NCBI GenBank assembly: GCA_023393915.1
Contig: JAEXBS010000047.1
Location: 124,001 to 188,000 of the forward strand
Origin: Bacteroidota bacterium
GTDB taxonomy: Bacteria > Bacteroidota > Bacteroidia > Flavobacteriales > Weeksellaceae
Length of the DNA stretch: 64,000 nt
Direction: 5' to 3'
Shown: piece by piece, positions 35,207 through 44,441 of the stretch
Position numbering within the stretch: position 1 is the first letter of the stretch
Layout: each line of letters opens with the position of its first letter
The notes under the pieces: generated by a model
Databases searched by the model: none
The model's input: only the letters and a program-made list of their open reading frames with translations
Told to the model about the DNA's origin: nothing
Translations under genes and position numbers: made by a program

Positions 35207-35214
35207 CAAATATA
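35207..35214 (-). promoter_or_regulatory. -7 box (TATATTTG) for holB, six bases from the start
   Basis: Minus-strand TATATTTG, perfect consensus. Confidence 0.55.
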
Positions 35215-35370
35215 CAGATTTAAGCTCAAAAATACGCTCTATTTTAAAAGCCACCCCCCTTCCTTAGGTCACTATTGAAAACTGCCCCACTTAACAAACT
35301 TTAACGGGAGAGCATTTTTTCCTTTCAGTAATAATTAAGATATTTGCCCTCTGTAATTATATTATATAGA

Positions 35371-36663
35371 ATGAAAAGAATCTATGTTCTTTCCTTGGTG
35401 GCCTTAGGAGCCTCTGTAAGTGCTCAAACTATTGGAAATTCCCCTTATGCGGCCTATGGGATCGGCGATGTGAAATACGATAACACCATAGACATCGCTT
35501 CGATGGGTGGAATTTCTACAGCGTATGTAAATGATTTTAATAATAAATTCAATTTTTCTAACCCTGCCGCCAACGCCAATTTCGGTCTGAGCTCCTTTAG
35601 TCTAGAAGCAAGCAATGAAAATAATTACTATTCAAGTGATTATAACAACAGCAAATCAACCAAGCATTCTACCTACCTTTCCAATATCTCTATTGCATTC
35701 CCAATATCAAAAAAAGTAAAGTTTGGTATGGGTTACCAACCCTATAGTTCCAAAAACTACGATATTCTTGTTAATACACCTATCGAAGGAGATATTATTC
35801 AAGCCAATCGTTTCCATGGAGAAGGGACACTTTCTACTGTGCAAGCTGCACTCTCGTATCAAGTATCTCCGTCTTTTGGACTAGGTCTAAGATCGAACTA
35901 CTATTTTGGTAAGCTTTACGATATTGAGGAACTCACTTACTCGAATGCAGAGCTTATAAGTGGATATGAAACTTCAAGCAGGATTAGTTCTTTCAATTTT
36001 ACGGCAGGTACTACTTACCAGAAGCGATTCGAGAATGATCGCAAATTAACTCTAGGTGCGACTTATACATTTGGAACTACAGGAGATCTACTTTCTAGAT
36101 ACAAGAACAGTACCTACTATTATTCCGCATCGCAGGAACATCAGAATGAATCCATTATTGAACAAAGAACAAGTAACGACAAAAACCTACTTCCTCAAGA
36201 AGCTTCCTTAGGTATTGGGTATGGACATGAAGGAAAATGGTTCTACAGTGGGCAAGTGGATTACAAAAAAGGAGAAACCATTGATTTTGTGGGAAGCCCT
36301 TTTGCCTACCAAGATGCCTATCGATTTTCAGCCGGAGGTTGGATTCTGCCCAATTACAACAACTTTAGAAATTATTTCTCTAGAGTAACCTACCGCTTTG
36401 GGGCTTACTATGAAAAAGGAGATTTAAAACTTACTCCACTCAACGCGACTCAAGCAACAAACATCAATAAAATGGCTATCACAGCCGGTGCTTTTTTACC
36501 TTTCTCAAATGCAAATGTAAACCGACTCAACGGAATGGATATTGGAATTGAAGTTGGTAAAAGAGGAACAAAAGAAAATCAGATGATCAATCAAACATTT
36601 GTCAATCTGAGAATCGGACTTAATTTTGCCGACAAATGGTTCCAAAAACGCCAGTACGATTAA
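35371..36663 (+). CDS. Putative outer-membrane beta-barrel protein upstream of lptC
   Basis: 430 aa with signal peptide MKRIYVLSLVALGASVSAQ (start ATG 35371, not the earlier in-frame codon at 35344). The mature part alternates strands rich in Tyr, Asn and Gly and resembles FadL/OmpP1-like barrels of Bacteroidetes (TIGNSPYAAYGIGDV, AISMGGISTAY-like opening). Function unknown. It is followed six bases later by the lptC gene, and this pairing suggests a part in envelope biogenesis; that link is inference. Confidence 0.7.
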   Translation: MKRIYVLSLVALGASVSAQTIGNSPYAAYGIGDVKYDNTIDIASMGGISTAYVNDFNNKFNFSNPAANANFGLSSFSLEASNENNYYSSDYNNSKSTKHSTYLSNISIAFPISKKVKFGMGYQPYSSKNYDILVNTPIEGDIIQANRFHGEGTLSTVQAALSYQVSPSFGLGLRSNYYFGKLYDIEELTYSNAELISGYETSSRISSFNFTAGTTYQKRFENDRKLTLGATYTFGTTGDLLSRYKNSTYYYSASQEHQNESIIEQRTSNDKNLLPQEASLGIGYGHEGKWFYSGQVDYKKGETIDFVGSPFAYQDAYRFSAGGWILPNYNNFRNYFSRVTYRFGAYYEKGDLKLTPLNATQATNINKMAITAGAFLPFSNANVNRLNGMDIGIEVGKRGTKENQMINQTFVNLRIGLNFADKWFQKRQYD

Positions 36664-36668
36664 TCTCA

Positions 36669-37250
36669 ATGCTTTCTGCACTGCGGAAAAACACTTTAGT
36701 TCTTCTTATTAGTACTAGCGCACTAATAGTACAGTCTTGTGATGAATCCTTAGTGGAGGAAAGAAACGAAAAGAATACGAATTTCGCCTCGCAAATCATT
36801 TATAATGCAGACATTGTGCGCCGAGATAGTGGACTTGTAAATCTGAGATTTAAGGCTCCCCTCATTGAGCAGTACGAACTGATCGATTCGCCCTACGTGG
36901 AAGCTCGCAAAGGAATCTATCTCGAATACTTTGATAAGAAAAACCCGAAAGCACCTGGTAAAATTTGGGCAGACTACGCGCATTACGATGAACTAAAAGC
37001 TTTTTATACGGCCAAAGGAAATGTAAAAATCATTACAAATGAGGGGCAAAGTTTCGCGATGCAAAGTATTTTTTGGGACCGAAGAGCACAAAAAATGTAT
37101 ACTTCCGACACCGTTTATGTGAGCGACAAGGATGGATCCATGCTGGTAGGAGCCAATGGAATGGTTGCAAAAGATGATTTCTCAGAGTACACCTTTAGCA
37201 ACAACCGAGGTAGCTTCCCTGCCACTGAAATCCCGCAAGCAGGAAAATAA
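36669..37250 (+). CDS. lptC: LptC-like LPS export lipoprotein
   Basis: 193 aa from ATG 36669, with lipobox ALIVQSC so the protein is a lipoprotein rather than the single-pass anchor of E. coli LptC. The body fits the LptC/OstA beta-jellyroll (NADIVRRDSGLVNLRFKAPLIEQYE, DYAHYDELKAFYTAKGNVKIITNEGQ, LVGANGMVAKDDFSEYTF). Would pass lipopolysaccharide from LptBFG to LptA. Follows the outer-membrane barrel gene closely. Confidence 0.8.
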   Translation: MLSALRKNTLVLLISTSALIVQSCDESLVEERNEKNTNFASQIIYNADIVRRDSGLVNLRFKAPLIEQYELIDSPYVEARKGIYLEYFDKKNPKAPGKIWADYAHYDELKAFYTAKGNVKIITNEGQSFAMQSIFWDRRAQKMYTSDTVYVSDKDGSMLVGANGMVAKDDFSEYTFSNNRGSFPATEIPQAGK

Positions 37251-37308
37251 ATTTTTCAAAAACTAATCTCACTTCAAAAGATTTTGTATTTTCCATAAAA
37301 TATATCTT

Positions 37309-38364
37309 GTGGAAAACTACACTGCACTGGGACTAATGTCTGGTACCAGTCTTGACGGACTGGATATCGCCCATGTCCATTTTAATAGAAACTCAAACGA
37401 TGTATGGTCTTTTAAGATCATTAATGGTGAAACAGTTCCCTACCCCAATGAATGGAAATTAAAGCTTCAAGAAGCGTATATTAAGGGAGCAAATGAAGTT
37501 TTCCAACTTCATACCGACTACGGTCATTACTTGGGTGAGGCTGTAAGTGAATTTTTGAAGAAACATAAGATTGAAAAACTAGATCTTATTTCGTCGCACG
37601 GCCATACGCTCTTCCATCAACCTGCTAAAGGATATACAGTCCAAATCGGAGATGCACGAGCAATTCAAAAGCTGAATCCCTTTCCGGTAGTCTATGATTT
37701 TCGATCTCAAGATGTTCTCCTTGGAGGCCAGGGAGCTCCACTAGTACCCATTGGAGATGAACTTTTGTTCTCCTCCTACAATGCTTGTCTAAATTTGGGT
37801 GGGTTTTCCAATATTTCCTTTCGTTGGGAGAATAATAGAATTGCGTTCGATATCTCCCCTGTGGGAACCGTTCTAAATCATTATGCTCAGAAGCTTAGAT
37901 TCGCCTACGACGCAGAAGGAAAAATAGCAAAAGAGGCTGGTTTTTCTCAGGAGAAATTAGATCAATTAAACCAACTGGAATTCTACTTCGCCCAAGGACC
38001 CAAATCCTTAGGAATTGAATTTGTTCACGATAAAGTATATCCACTTTTAGACCCCTTAAGTCCAAGAGAAGCTATCGGCGTTTTTACCGAACATACTGCC
38101 TTTCAAATTGCGCAAATTTTAAACAAATACAAACTTGATTCTGTTCTAGTAACAGGAGGAGGAGCTTTCAACTCGTATCTATTAAAGCGTATAGAGCATC
38201 ATTGTAGCTCAAAACTAATTCTCCCGGAACGGGAAGTTATCGAGCTAAAAGAAGCGTTAATTTTCGCTTTTATGGGGGTCTTACGTATACGTAAGCAGAA
38301 CAATGTACTTAGTTCTGTAACGGGCGCTGAAAAAGACCATTGCTCAGGTTTGTTAGTAGATTAA
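37309..38364 (+). CDS. anmK: Anhydro-N-acetylmuramic acid kinase
   Basis: Phosphorylates and opens 1,6-anhydro-MurNAc in peptidoglycan recycling. 351 aa. Start codon GTG 37309: the diagnostic GLMSGTSLDGLD is at residues 8-19, so the internal ATG would cut the motif. Also seen: SHGHTLFHQP, NPFPVVYDFRSQDVLLGGQGAPLVP, NLGGFSNISF and VTGGGAFNSYLL. Single gene with its own terminator-like hairpin downstream. Confidence 0.94.
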   Translation: MENYTALGLMSGTSLDGLDIAHVHFNRNSNDVWSFKIINGETVPYPNEWKLKLQEAYIKGANEVFQLHTDYGHYLGEAVSEFLKKHKIEKLDLISSHGHTLFHQPAKGYTVQIGDARAIQKLNPFPVVYDFRSQDVLLGGQGAPLVPIGDELLFSSYNACLNLGGFSNISFRWENNRIAFDISPVGTVLNHYAQKLRFAYDAEGKIAKEAGFSQEKLDQLNQLEFYFAQGPKSLGIEFVHDKVYPLLDPLSPREAIGVFTEHTAFQIAQILNKYKLDSVLVTGGGAFNSYLLKRIEHHCSSKLILPEREVIELKEALIFAFMGVLRIRKQNNVLSSVTGAEKDHCSGLLVD

Positions 38365-38371
38365 ACAAAAA

Positions 38372-38392
38372 AATGCAGCACAATGCTGCATT
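38372..38392. terminator. Hairpin between convergent anmK and SRPBCC genes
   Basis: 9-bp stem AATGCAGCA / TGCTGCATT, loop CAA. The T run (T7) follows it on the minus strand only, so it mainly ends the SRPBCC gene. Confidence 0.7.
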
Positions 38393-38417
38393 AAATGTTC
38401 TCGTTAGGATAAACTTT

Positions 38418-38804
38418 TTACAGTTGCTCTAACTTATCAGTTATTGAATTAATGAAATTCTGAAGTGGTTTTTCTACCATCATTTTAATAAAAGGATTGA
38501 ACTTTCCTTCAAAAAGTAATTGGACCTCAGTCTGTGTTTCAGAAATCGGATTCATGTGTCCCTCCAGCGCAAAATCAAGGCTAGAACTTGCGGACTTTAG
38601 AACAACTTTGTCACGATTGACCTCTTCAATTTTCAATGCAATTTCTGGCATTCCTTTTAGGCCGAACTTAAAACCTTGATCTTTCACTTCAAATTTTTGA
38701 AGACCTTCAGGCATTAATTTTTCGTATTTTTCTGGAGAATTAAGCATTTCCATTAGCTCATCTACAGATTTATTTAAGGTAATTTTCCTTCCTTCTAAAT
38801 TCAT
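38418..38804 (-). CDS. SRPBCC-family protein
   Basis: 128 aa, one START-like domain (MNLEGRKITLNKSVDELMEMLNSPEKYEKLMPEGLQKFEVKDQGFKFGLKG, shown up to its first half only in part) with a C-terminal amphipathic helix. Soluble, no signal. Family members of this size are common in Flavobacteria and uncharacterised. Its promoter overlaps the divergent NUDIX gene start. Confidence 0.7.
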   Translation of the reverse strand: MNLEGRKITLNKSVDELMEMLNSPEKYEKLMPEGLQKFEVKDQGFKFGLKGMPEIALKIEEVNRDKVVLKSASSSLDFALEGHMNPISETQTEVQLLFEGKFNPFIKMMVEKPLQNFINSITDKLEQL

Positions 38805-38809
38805 TTTTC

Positions 38810-38844
38810 TATTTTTGCATAATTAGTAAAGCGTTGCAAATGTA
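38810..38844. promoter_or_regulatory. Overlapping divergent -7 boxes for the NUDIX and SRPBCC genes
   Basis: Plus-strand TATTTTTG at 38810-38817 serves the NUDIX gene; minus-strand TACATTTG at 38837-38844 serves the SRPBCC gene and overlaps the NUDIX start codon (38840). The two polymerase footprints must overlap, so the promoters probably compete. Confidence 0.5.
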
Positions 38845-39436
38845 TAAAGTTTTTATAAACGAAAAAAGACTTACTTTTAGTAATACAGCCAGTGTTACTG
38901 AAAAAAGTCTAGTTTTTGAAGGAGTAGCTACGCTGGAAATGGCCATCGATCTCTTAGAGAACACCTCTAGTCCCAATATCACAATCTATGGAGATAATCC
39001 AGAGTTCCTTTTCAACGAATTTTCTTCGCTTTATAAACAAATCGAAGCGGCGGGAGGAATTGTAAGAAATCAGAAAGATGAAATTCTTTTTATCTTCCGA
39101 TTAGGAAAATGGGATTTACCTAAAGGAAAAATAGAAAAAGGGGAATCCATCCGTGAGGCCGCTCTGCGTGAAATTGAAGAAGAAACCGGCCTTAAGGAAC
39201 TGGAAATCATCTCTAAGGCGACTACAACCTACCACACTTACACAGAGAGAAACCTTACTAAAGTTCTTAAAACAACGCATTGGTTCCACATGATCGCTCG
39301 TGGTTCACAGACCCCTACTCCCCAAGCGGAAGAAGGTATTACTGAGGCCACATGGAAATCTATTGCTGTTCTAGAAACAGAAATCTTCCCAAAGACTTTT
39401 AAGAACATTCAACTCCTACTTCAGGACAACATTTAA
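38840..39436 (+). CDS. NUDIX hydrolase
   Basis: 198 aa from ATG 38840 (a TTG at 38834 is less likely). An N-terminal domain of about 70 residues with no match I recognise precedes a NUDIX fold with a complete box GKIEKGESIREAALREIEEETGL. Substrate (nucleotide, sugar-nucleotide or capped RNA) cannot be read from the sequence. Confidence 0.85.
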   Translation: MYKVFINEKRLTFSNTASVTEKSLVFEGVATLEMAIDLLENTSSPNITIYGDNPEFLFNEFSSLYKQIEAAGGIVRNQKDEILFIFRLGKWDLPKGKIEKGESIREAALREIEEETGLKELEIISKATTTYHTYTERNLTKVLKTTHWFHMIARGSQTPTPQAEEGITEATWKSIAVLETEIFPKTFKNIQLLLQDNI

Positions 39437-39442
39437 GTAACT

Positions 39443-40711
39443 TTAAAGTACATCTAGCAGTTTCTCAAGGGCTATTCCTCGCGAACCTTTTAGAAGAATA
39501 TTATCGGAGTTCAGAGGCTGGTCGATGAGCTTCATTTTTAATTCAGACGTATCATTATACGCCTCTTTTTCATTAACCTTAAGAAACTGAGGCCCCACGG
39601 TAATAATCTTATCAAAACCTTTGCTATAGGCTAACTCCAGAATGACTTGATGCTCCTTTAAACTCTCTTCTCCTAACTCGAGCATATCGCCTAGAATAAC
39701 GGTTTTACTCCCTGAAAAATGGGAAAAATTCTCAAGTGACGCACTCATACTGCTAGGATTGGCATTATAGGTATCTAAAACCAATGTCTGCCCTTCTCGT
39801 TGAATAACTTGAGATCGCATATTAGAAGGAACATACGATTCAATTGCCTGTTTTAAATCCGAAATATCAATATCAAAATAAAGTCCCAAGGCAACTGCTG
39901 AACTTAAGTTAGTGAAATTATAGCTACCTGTTAACTGAGAGAGTATTTGAGTTCCGTTATAGGAGAGTCCAATAAAATTTCCTTTTTCAAAAGAATCAAA
40001 AATGTAATCGGAATGAGCAGACCCAAAAGTAATTCGATCTCCAATTCCTTGAGAATTTTCTCTTTGCAAAGGATCCGCTTCATTCACTAAAACCTTTGCT
40101 TTCATGTCTCTAAGATAATGATAGAGTTCACTTTTCCCCTCAATTACTCCCTGAAAACCTCCAAAACCTTCAAGATGCGCTTTACCAAAGTTGGTAATAT
40201 AGCCCAATGTAGGTCGCGATATTGAACATAGAAATTCAATTTCTTTCTTATGATTAGCACCCATTTCTACAACAGCAATCTCATGTTCATCTCGAATGGA
40301 TAATAAGGTAAGAGGAACTCCAATATGATTGTTCAAATTCCCAACGGTACTTTGAACCCTGAATTTCATAGAAAGCACTTGTGTCATTAATTCCTTTGTC
40401 GTGGTTTTACCATTACTACCAGTAAGACCTATAATTGGAATATTCAATTGTGAGCGATGATACGCAGCTAACTCTTGTAAAAACTTTAAGGTAGAGGGAA
40501 CATAATAGATTCTGTTATGCAAATCTTCAAATTCTATATCCTCAATTATTACAGCTTTAGCACCAGATTCAATGGCTGAGCGAGCTTGAGTAGCGGCATT
40601 AAAATTTTCGCCACTAAATGCGAAGAAGACACCGTCAAGTTCCACTTTTCTACTATCGATCGTACAACTAGTGCTAGCTAAAAATACAGGATAAAAATCT
40701 GAGACATTCAT
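39443..40711 (-). CDS. murF: UDP-MurNAc-tripeptide--D-Ala-D-Ala ligase MurF
   Basis: Adds D-Ala-D-Ala to the UDP-MurNAc-tripeptide in peptidoglycan synthesis. 422 aa. Seen: SCTIDSRKVELDGVFFAFSGENFNA (MurF N domain), ATP loop GLTGSNGKTTTKEL, NLNNHIGVPLTLL, EMGANHKKEIEFL, VLDTYNANPSSM and VILGDMLELGEES. A -7 box lies four bases before the ATG. Isolated from the mur-fts cluster, as is often the case in this phylum. Confidence 0.94.
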   Translation of the reverse strand: MNVSDFYPVFLASTSCTIDSRKVELDGVFFAFSGENFNAATQARSAIESGAKAVIIEDIEFEDLHNRIYYVPSTLKFLQELAAYHRSQLNIPIIGLTGSNGKTTTKELMTQVLSMKFRVQSTVGNLNNHIGVPLTLLSIRDEHEIAVVEMGANHKKEIEFLCSISRPTLGYITNFGKAHLEGFGGFQGVIEGKSELYHYLRDMKAKVLVNEADPLQRENSQGIGDRITFGSAHSDYIFDSFEKGNFIGLSYNGTQILSQLTGSYNFTNLSSAVALGLYFDIDISDLKQAIESYVPSNMRSQVIQREGQTLVLDTYNANPSSMSASLENFSHFSGSKTVILGDMLELGEESLKEHQVILELAYSKGFDKIITVGPQFLKVNEKEAYNDTSELKMKLIDQPLNSDNILLKGSRGIALEKLLDVL

Positions 40712-40715
40712 ACAT

Positions 40716-40723
40716 CAAAAATA
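40716..40723 (-). promoter_or_regulatory. -7 box (TATTTTTG) for murF, four bases from the start
   Basis: Minus-strand TATTTTTG, perfect consensus; predicts transcription starting at the AUG. Confidence 0.6.
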
Positions 40724-40770
40724 ACAATCTTCTATCTGAAATTAAAAGACTTTCAAGAAAAAATAAAAAA

Positions 40771-40799
40771 AAACACCAGATCAATTAAATCTGGTGTTT
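40771..40799 (-). terminator. Terminator of the atp cluster (after atpG)
   Basis: 11-bp stem AAACACCAGAT / ATCTGGTGTTT, followed on the minus strand by a long T run. Located 24 bases after the atpG stop. Confidence 0.85.
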
Positions 40800-40822
40800 A
40801 AACATAAAATAGAAGTCTTTAG

Positions 40823-41689
40823 TTACGAATTCTTAAGTGCTTCAGCTCCTGAAACAATCTCGAGAATTTCGTTGGTAATAGCAGCTTGACGTGCTTTGTT
40901 ATAATAAATAACAAGATCATTTTTAAGTGACTGCGCATTGTCTGTTGCTTTGTGCATCGCCGTCATACGGGCTCCGTGCTCAGAAGCAAGAGAATCTAAA
41001 ACTGCTTTAAATAATTGCGTTTTAATTGACCGAGGAATTAAATTCTCAAGAATTTCATTTTTTCCAGGTTCAAAAATATAATCCGTTTCTGTTACAGAAG
41101 TCTCCGTACCTTCAGGCATAGCAATAGGAAGTAATTGCTCAACTTGAACGACTTGAGTAGCTGCATTGACAAACTGATTGTATACAATTTTTACTTGATC
41201 GAAATTGCCTTCACGGAATTCTTTCATTACCACAGCTGCAATAGAAGAAACACCTTCAAAGCTCACGTGATCTAGCACACTGCTTTGGTTATCAAAAATC
41301 TGCTTGTGGTTCTTCACTGCATCATAACCTTTTTTTCCCAAAGTTAGCACTTGAATCTCCTTCCCCTGTTGCTTAGAGAAATCATTCGAAAGCTCTTTTA
41401 CAACCGAAGAATTGAAAGCTCCCGCAAGTCCTTTATTGGAAGTAATTGCGATGTAAAGAATTTTCTTCACTTCACGATTCTGTGCATAAACAGAAACCTG
41501 GTCTGGATCACTTGAAGAATTTACATTCTCAATGATCTCTTGTAGTTTCTGCGAAAAAGGTCGAAGCATCACAATGGCATCCTGCGCTCTTTTGAGTTTA
41601 GATGCTGCTACCATTTTCATGGCGCTTGTGATTTGCATGGTGGACGAAATGGATTGAATCCGTCCTCTAATTTCCTTTAAATTTGCCAT
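40823..41689 (-). CDS. atpG: ATP synthase gamma subunit
   Basis: Central rotor shaft of F1. 288 aa. Seen: MANLKEIRGRIQSISSTMQITSAMKMVAASKLKRAQ at the N-terminus and the matching C-terminal helix (ASEHGARMTAMHKATDNAQSL). Last gene of the cluster, separated from atpA by 71 bases containing a hairpin. atpD and atpC are not in this window, as expected in Bacteroidetes. Confidence 0.96.
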   Translation of the reverse strand: MANLKEIRGRIQSISSTMQITSAMKMVAASKLKRAQDAIVMLRPFSQKLQEIIENVNSSSDPDQVSVYAQNREVKKILYIAITSNKGLAGAFNSSVVKELSNDFSKQQGKEIQVLTLGKKGYDAVKNHKQIFDNQSSVLDHVSFEGVSSIAAVVMKEFREGNFDQVKIVYNQFVNAATQVVQVEQLLPIAMPEGTETSVTETDYIFEPGKNEILENLIPRSIKTQLFKAVLDSLASEHGARMTAMHKATDNAQSLKNDLVIYYNKARQAAITNEILEIVSGAEALKNS

Positions 41690-41711
41690 TCTTTCTTTAA
41701 ATGGTTCTTAT

Positions 41712-41752
41712 AATAGGTTAAAGGCATTCCGCCTTCTTGCGGAATACCTATT
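41712..41752 (-). promoter_or_regulatory. Hairpin between atpA and atpG
   Basis: Two stacked stems: outer AATAGGT / ACCTATT (41712-41718 with 41746-41752) and inner ATTCCGC / GCGGAAT (41726-41732 with 41739-41745), with a 7-base bulge. No T tail, so it looks like an mRNA processing/stability element or leaky barrier rather than a terminator. Confidence 0.6.
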
Positions 41753-41760
41753 TAGTAATT

Positions 41761-43335
41761 CTAGTACTTAGACGCTACATCAGCAGCTGCCTGCTTAAGA
41801 ATTCCAGTAATTTGATCGTCGATCTTACCGGACTTAATAGCGGCCATAGTTTCTGGATGCTTCGTCTTTAAAAGCTCTACGTAACCAGCCATAAATTCCT
41901 TCACTTTTCCAACAGGTACCTGACGAAGTAGGTTTTCTGTTCCTGCGTAGATCATCGCAACCTGATTTTCAACAGGAAGTGGTGAATTAACAGGTTGTTT
42001 AAGAATTTCAACGTTCTTCTCTCCTTTCGAAATAACCGCTTGAGTTACTGCATCTAGATCTGAACCAAATTTAGCAAACGCTTCAAGTTCCTTGTACTGC
42101 GCTTGGTCAAGCTTAAGTGTACCCGAAACTTTCTTCATGGATTTGATCTGAGCATTACCTCCTACACGAGAAACCGAGATCCCTACGTTAATCGCAGGAC
42201 GAACCCCTGAGTTAAATAAGTCAGATTCTAGGAAGATCTGTCCATCAGTAATGGAGATCACGTTGGTTGGGATATAAGCAGAAACGTCACCTGCTTGAGT
42301 TTCAATAATAGGAAGTGCTGTTAAAGATCCTCCTCCTTTTACCATCGGCTTTAAAGACTCTGGTAAATCATTCATTTGCTTAGCAATCTCGTCGTCCTTG
42401 ATTACTTTCGCTGAACGCTCTAAAAGTCTAGAGTGTAAGTAGAAAACGTCTCCAGGATATGCTTCACGACCCGGTGGTCTTCTAAGTAGAAGGGAAAGCT
42501 CACGGTAAGCTACCGCTTGCTTAGAAAGATCATCATAAACAATTAGAGCAGGTCTTCCCGTATCACGGAAGTACTCTCCAATTGCAGCACCCGCCATTGG
42601 AGCATATACCTGCATTGGTGCAGGGTCAGAAGCGTTTGCAGCAACCACTACAGTGTAAGCCATCGCTCCACGATCTTCTAACGTTTTAACAATCTGTGCA
42701 ACCGTTGATCCTTTCTGACCAATTGCAACATATATACAGAATACAGGTTCACCTGCATCATAAAATTCTTTCTGGTTGATGATCGTATCAATTGCAACAG
42801 TCGTTTTACCTGTTTGACGGTCACCAATAATTAATTCTCTTTGTCCTCTACCAATTGGAATCATAGAGTCAATAGAAACGATACCTGTTTGAAGTGGTTC
42901 GTTTACAGGCTGACGATAAATTACCCCTGGAGCTTTACGCTCTAGTGGCATTTCGTAAAGTTCACCTGAGATTGGCCCCTTACCATCAATTGGATTTCCT
43001 AAAGTGTCTACAACACGACCTAGCAAACCTTCTCCCACACGGATTGAAGAGATTCTTTGAGTTCTTTTTACTGTATCTCCTTCTTTTACTTTTTTAGATT
43101 CTCCAAGTAGAGCTACCCCTACGTTGTCTTCTTCTAAGTTAAGAACGATTCCCTCAACTCCTCCATCGAATTTCACAAGTTCACCGTATTGAACGTTCTC
43201 AAGACCGTAAACACGCGCAATACCGTCTCCAATGGTAAGCACAGTACCGACTTCCTCCACGTTGGATTGCGTGTCGAAATTCGCTAATTGTTGTTTCAAA
43301 ATTGCTGAAACTTCAGCCGGATTTATTTCTGCCAT
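41761..43335 (-). CDS. atpA: ATP synthase alpha subunit
   Basis: Non-catalytic nucleotide-binding subunit, three per F1. 524 aa. Seen: Walker A GDRQTGKTTVAIDT, ALIVYDDLSKQAVAYRELSLLLRRPPGREAYPGDVFYLHSRLLER, and SRVGGNAQIKSMKKVSG. 19 bases after atpH. Confidence 0.97.
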   Translation of the reverse strand: MAEINPAEVSAILKQQLANFDTQSNVEEVGTVLTIGDGIARVYGLENVQYGELVKFDGGVEGIVLNLEEDNVGVALLGESKKVKEGDTVKRTQRISSIRVGEGLLGRVVDTLGNPIDGKGPISGELYEMPLERKAPGVIYRQPVNEPLQTGIVSIDSMIPIGRGQRELIIGDRQTGKTTVAIDTIINQKEFYDAGEPVFCIYVAIGQKGSTVAQIVKTLEDRGAMAYTVVVAANASDPAPMQVYAPMAGAAIGEYFRDTGRPALIVYDDLSKQAVAYRELSLLLRRPPGREAYPGDVFYLHSRLLERSAKVIKDDEIAKQMNDLPESLKPMVKGGGSLTALPIIETQAGDVSAYIPTNVISITDGQIFLESDLFNSGVRPAINVGISVSRVGGNAQIKSMKKVSGTLKLDQAQYKELEAFAKFGSDLDAVTQAVISKGEKNVEILKQPVNSPLPVENQVAMIYAGTENLLRQVPVGKVKEFMAGYVELLKTKHPETMAAIKSGKIDDQITGILKQAAADVASKY

Positions 43336-43354
43336 TTTATGGGTGTTTTTAATA

Positions 43355-43894
43355 CTAGTTTAAATGAAATTCTTTTTTGACTTGGTTTAGTTTGGAACGT
43401 ACAGATTGATCAATCTGTTGGTCCCCTACTCGAAGAATGTATCCTCCAAGAAGATCAGGATTGACTTGAGTCAATAAATCGAACTTGGAATCCATGACCA
43501 CAAGGTTTGAATTCTTAACAATTTCTTGAAGCGTAGAATCCGATAAAGCAGAGGCAGTTGTAAGAGTTACTCTTTGCACTCCCTTTAGATCTTCTAACTT
43601 ATTAATATACTCTTGTGCGATTCTTTCAAGATGCTGTTCTCTACCTTGACGAATGATCAAGAAAATGAAATTTTTTGCTTCCGTGGAAAAATTTTTAAAG
43701 ATCTCCTGAGCTACTTCAAGCTTCTTCTTAGAATCAATTACAGGCGAAGATAGGAAACTCTTTAGTTCACGGGACTTCTCATGAATTGTAATCACATCCT
43801 TCATCTCCTGGAAAAGAGTTTCCCTGAGAGAAGAGTCCGAAGCGAACTCTAAAAGTCCCTGCGCATAACGCTTGGCTACTTTTGAGTTTGACAT
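43355..43894 (-). CDS. atpH: ATP synthase delta subunit
   Basis: Links F1 to the peripheral stalk. 179 aa with the OSCP/delta pattern (KVAKRYAQGLLEFA start, FIFLIIRQGREQHLERI middle, LLGGYILRVGDQQIDQSVRSKLNQV end). Start ATG overlaps the atpF stop by one base (TAATG). Confidence 0.94.
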   Translation of the reverse strand: MSNSKVAKRYAQGLLEFASDSSLRETLFQEMKDVITIHEKSRELKSFLSSPVIDSKKKLEVAQEIFKNFSTEAKNFIFLIIRQGREQHLERIAQEYINKLEDLKGVQRVTLTTASALSDSTLQEIVKNSNLVVMDSKFDLLTQVNPDLLGGYILRVGDQQIDQSVRSKLNQVKKEFHLN

Positions 43895-44391
43895 TAGTTA
43901 TTGCTTGATTTATCGTTATTTAAATAATTCTCCACTAAAGAAGATTGAGCCTCACTTGAATCCAATTGCTTCTTTAATATTGATTCTGCAATCGAAACAG
44001 ATAAAGTACCAATTTGCGTTTTAATATCATGCATCGCAGATGCTTTTTCAGCTTCAATACTCAATCTAGCCTGTTCGATCATTTTATCTCCTTCAGTTTT
44101 AGCAGCTTCTTTTGCTTCACCTACAATGCGGTCCTTGATCTCACGAGCCTCTTTTAAGATAGCATCTCTTTCGATTTTAGCTTCACGAATAATACGCTCA
44201 TTATCGTTTTTAAGCTCTTGCATTTCTTTCTTAGCTAATTTCGCTTGGTTAAGTGCATCCACTATGGAAGTCTCGCGCTCATTAACCATATTCAAAATAG
44301 GCTTCCATGCAAATTTGCTCAATAGGAAAAGAAGAATAAGGAAAGTAATTCCCATCCAAAACAATAAGCCAATTCCCGGTTCGATTATCAT
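43894..44391 (-). CDS. atpF: ATP synthase b subunit
   Basis: Peripheral stalk. 165 aa: N-terminal membrane helix (about 5-25, GIGLLFWMGITFLILLFLLSKFAW) followed by a long charged coiled coil (NQAKLAKKEMQELKNDNERI onward). Gene begins 102 bases after atpE; the gap holds a strong hairpin. Stop overlaps atpH start. Confidence 0.94.
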   Translation of the reverse strand: MIIEPGIGLLFWMGITFLILLFLLSKFAWKPILNMVNERETSIVDALNQAKLAKKEMQELKNDNERIIREAKIERDAILKEAREIKDRIVGEAKEAAKTEGDKMIEQARLSIEAEKASAMHDIKTQIGTLSVSIAESILKKQLDSSEAQSSLVENYLNNDKSSNN

Positions 44392-44441
44392 AACAGTATG
44401 TTTTTTTTAAATAATTCTAAAGTCTAAATTATGGTTTTAAA

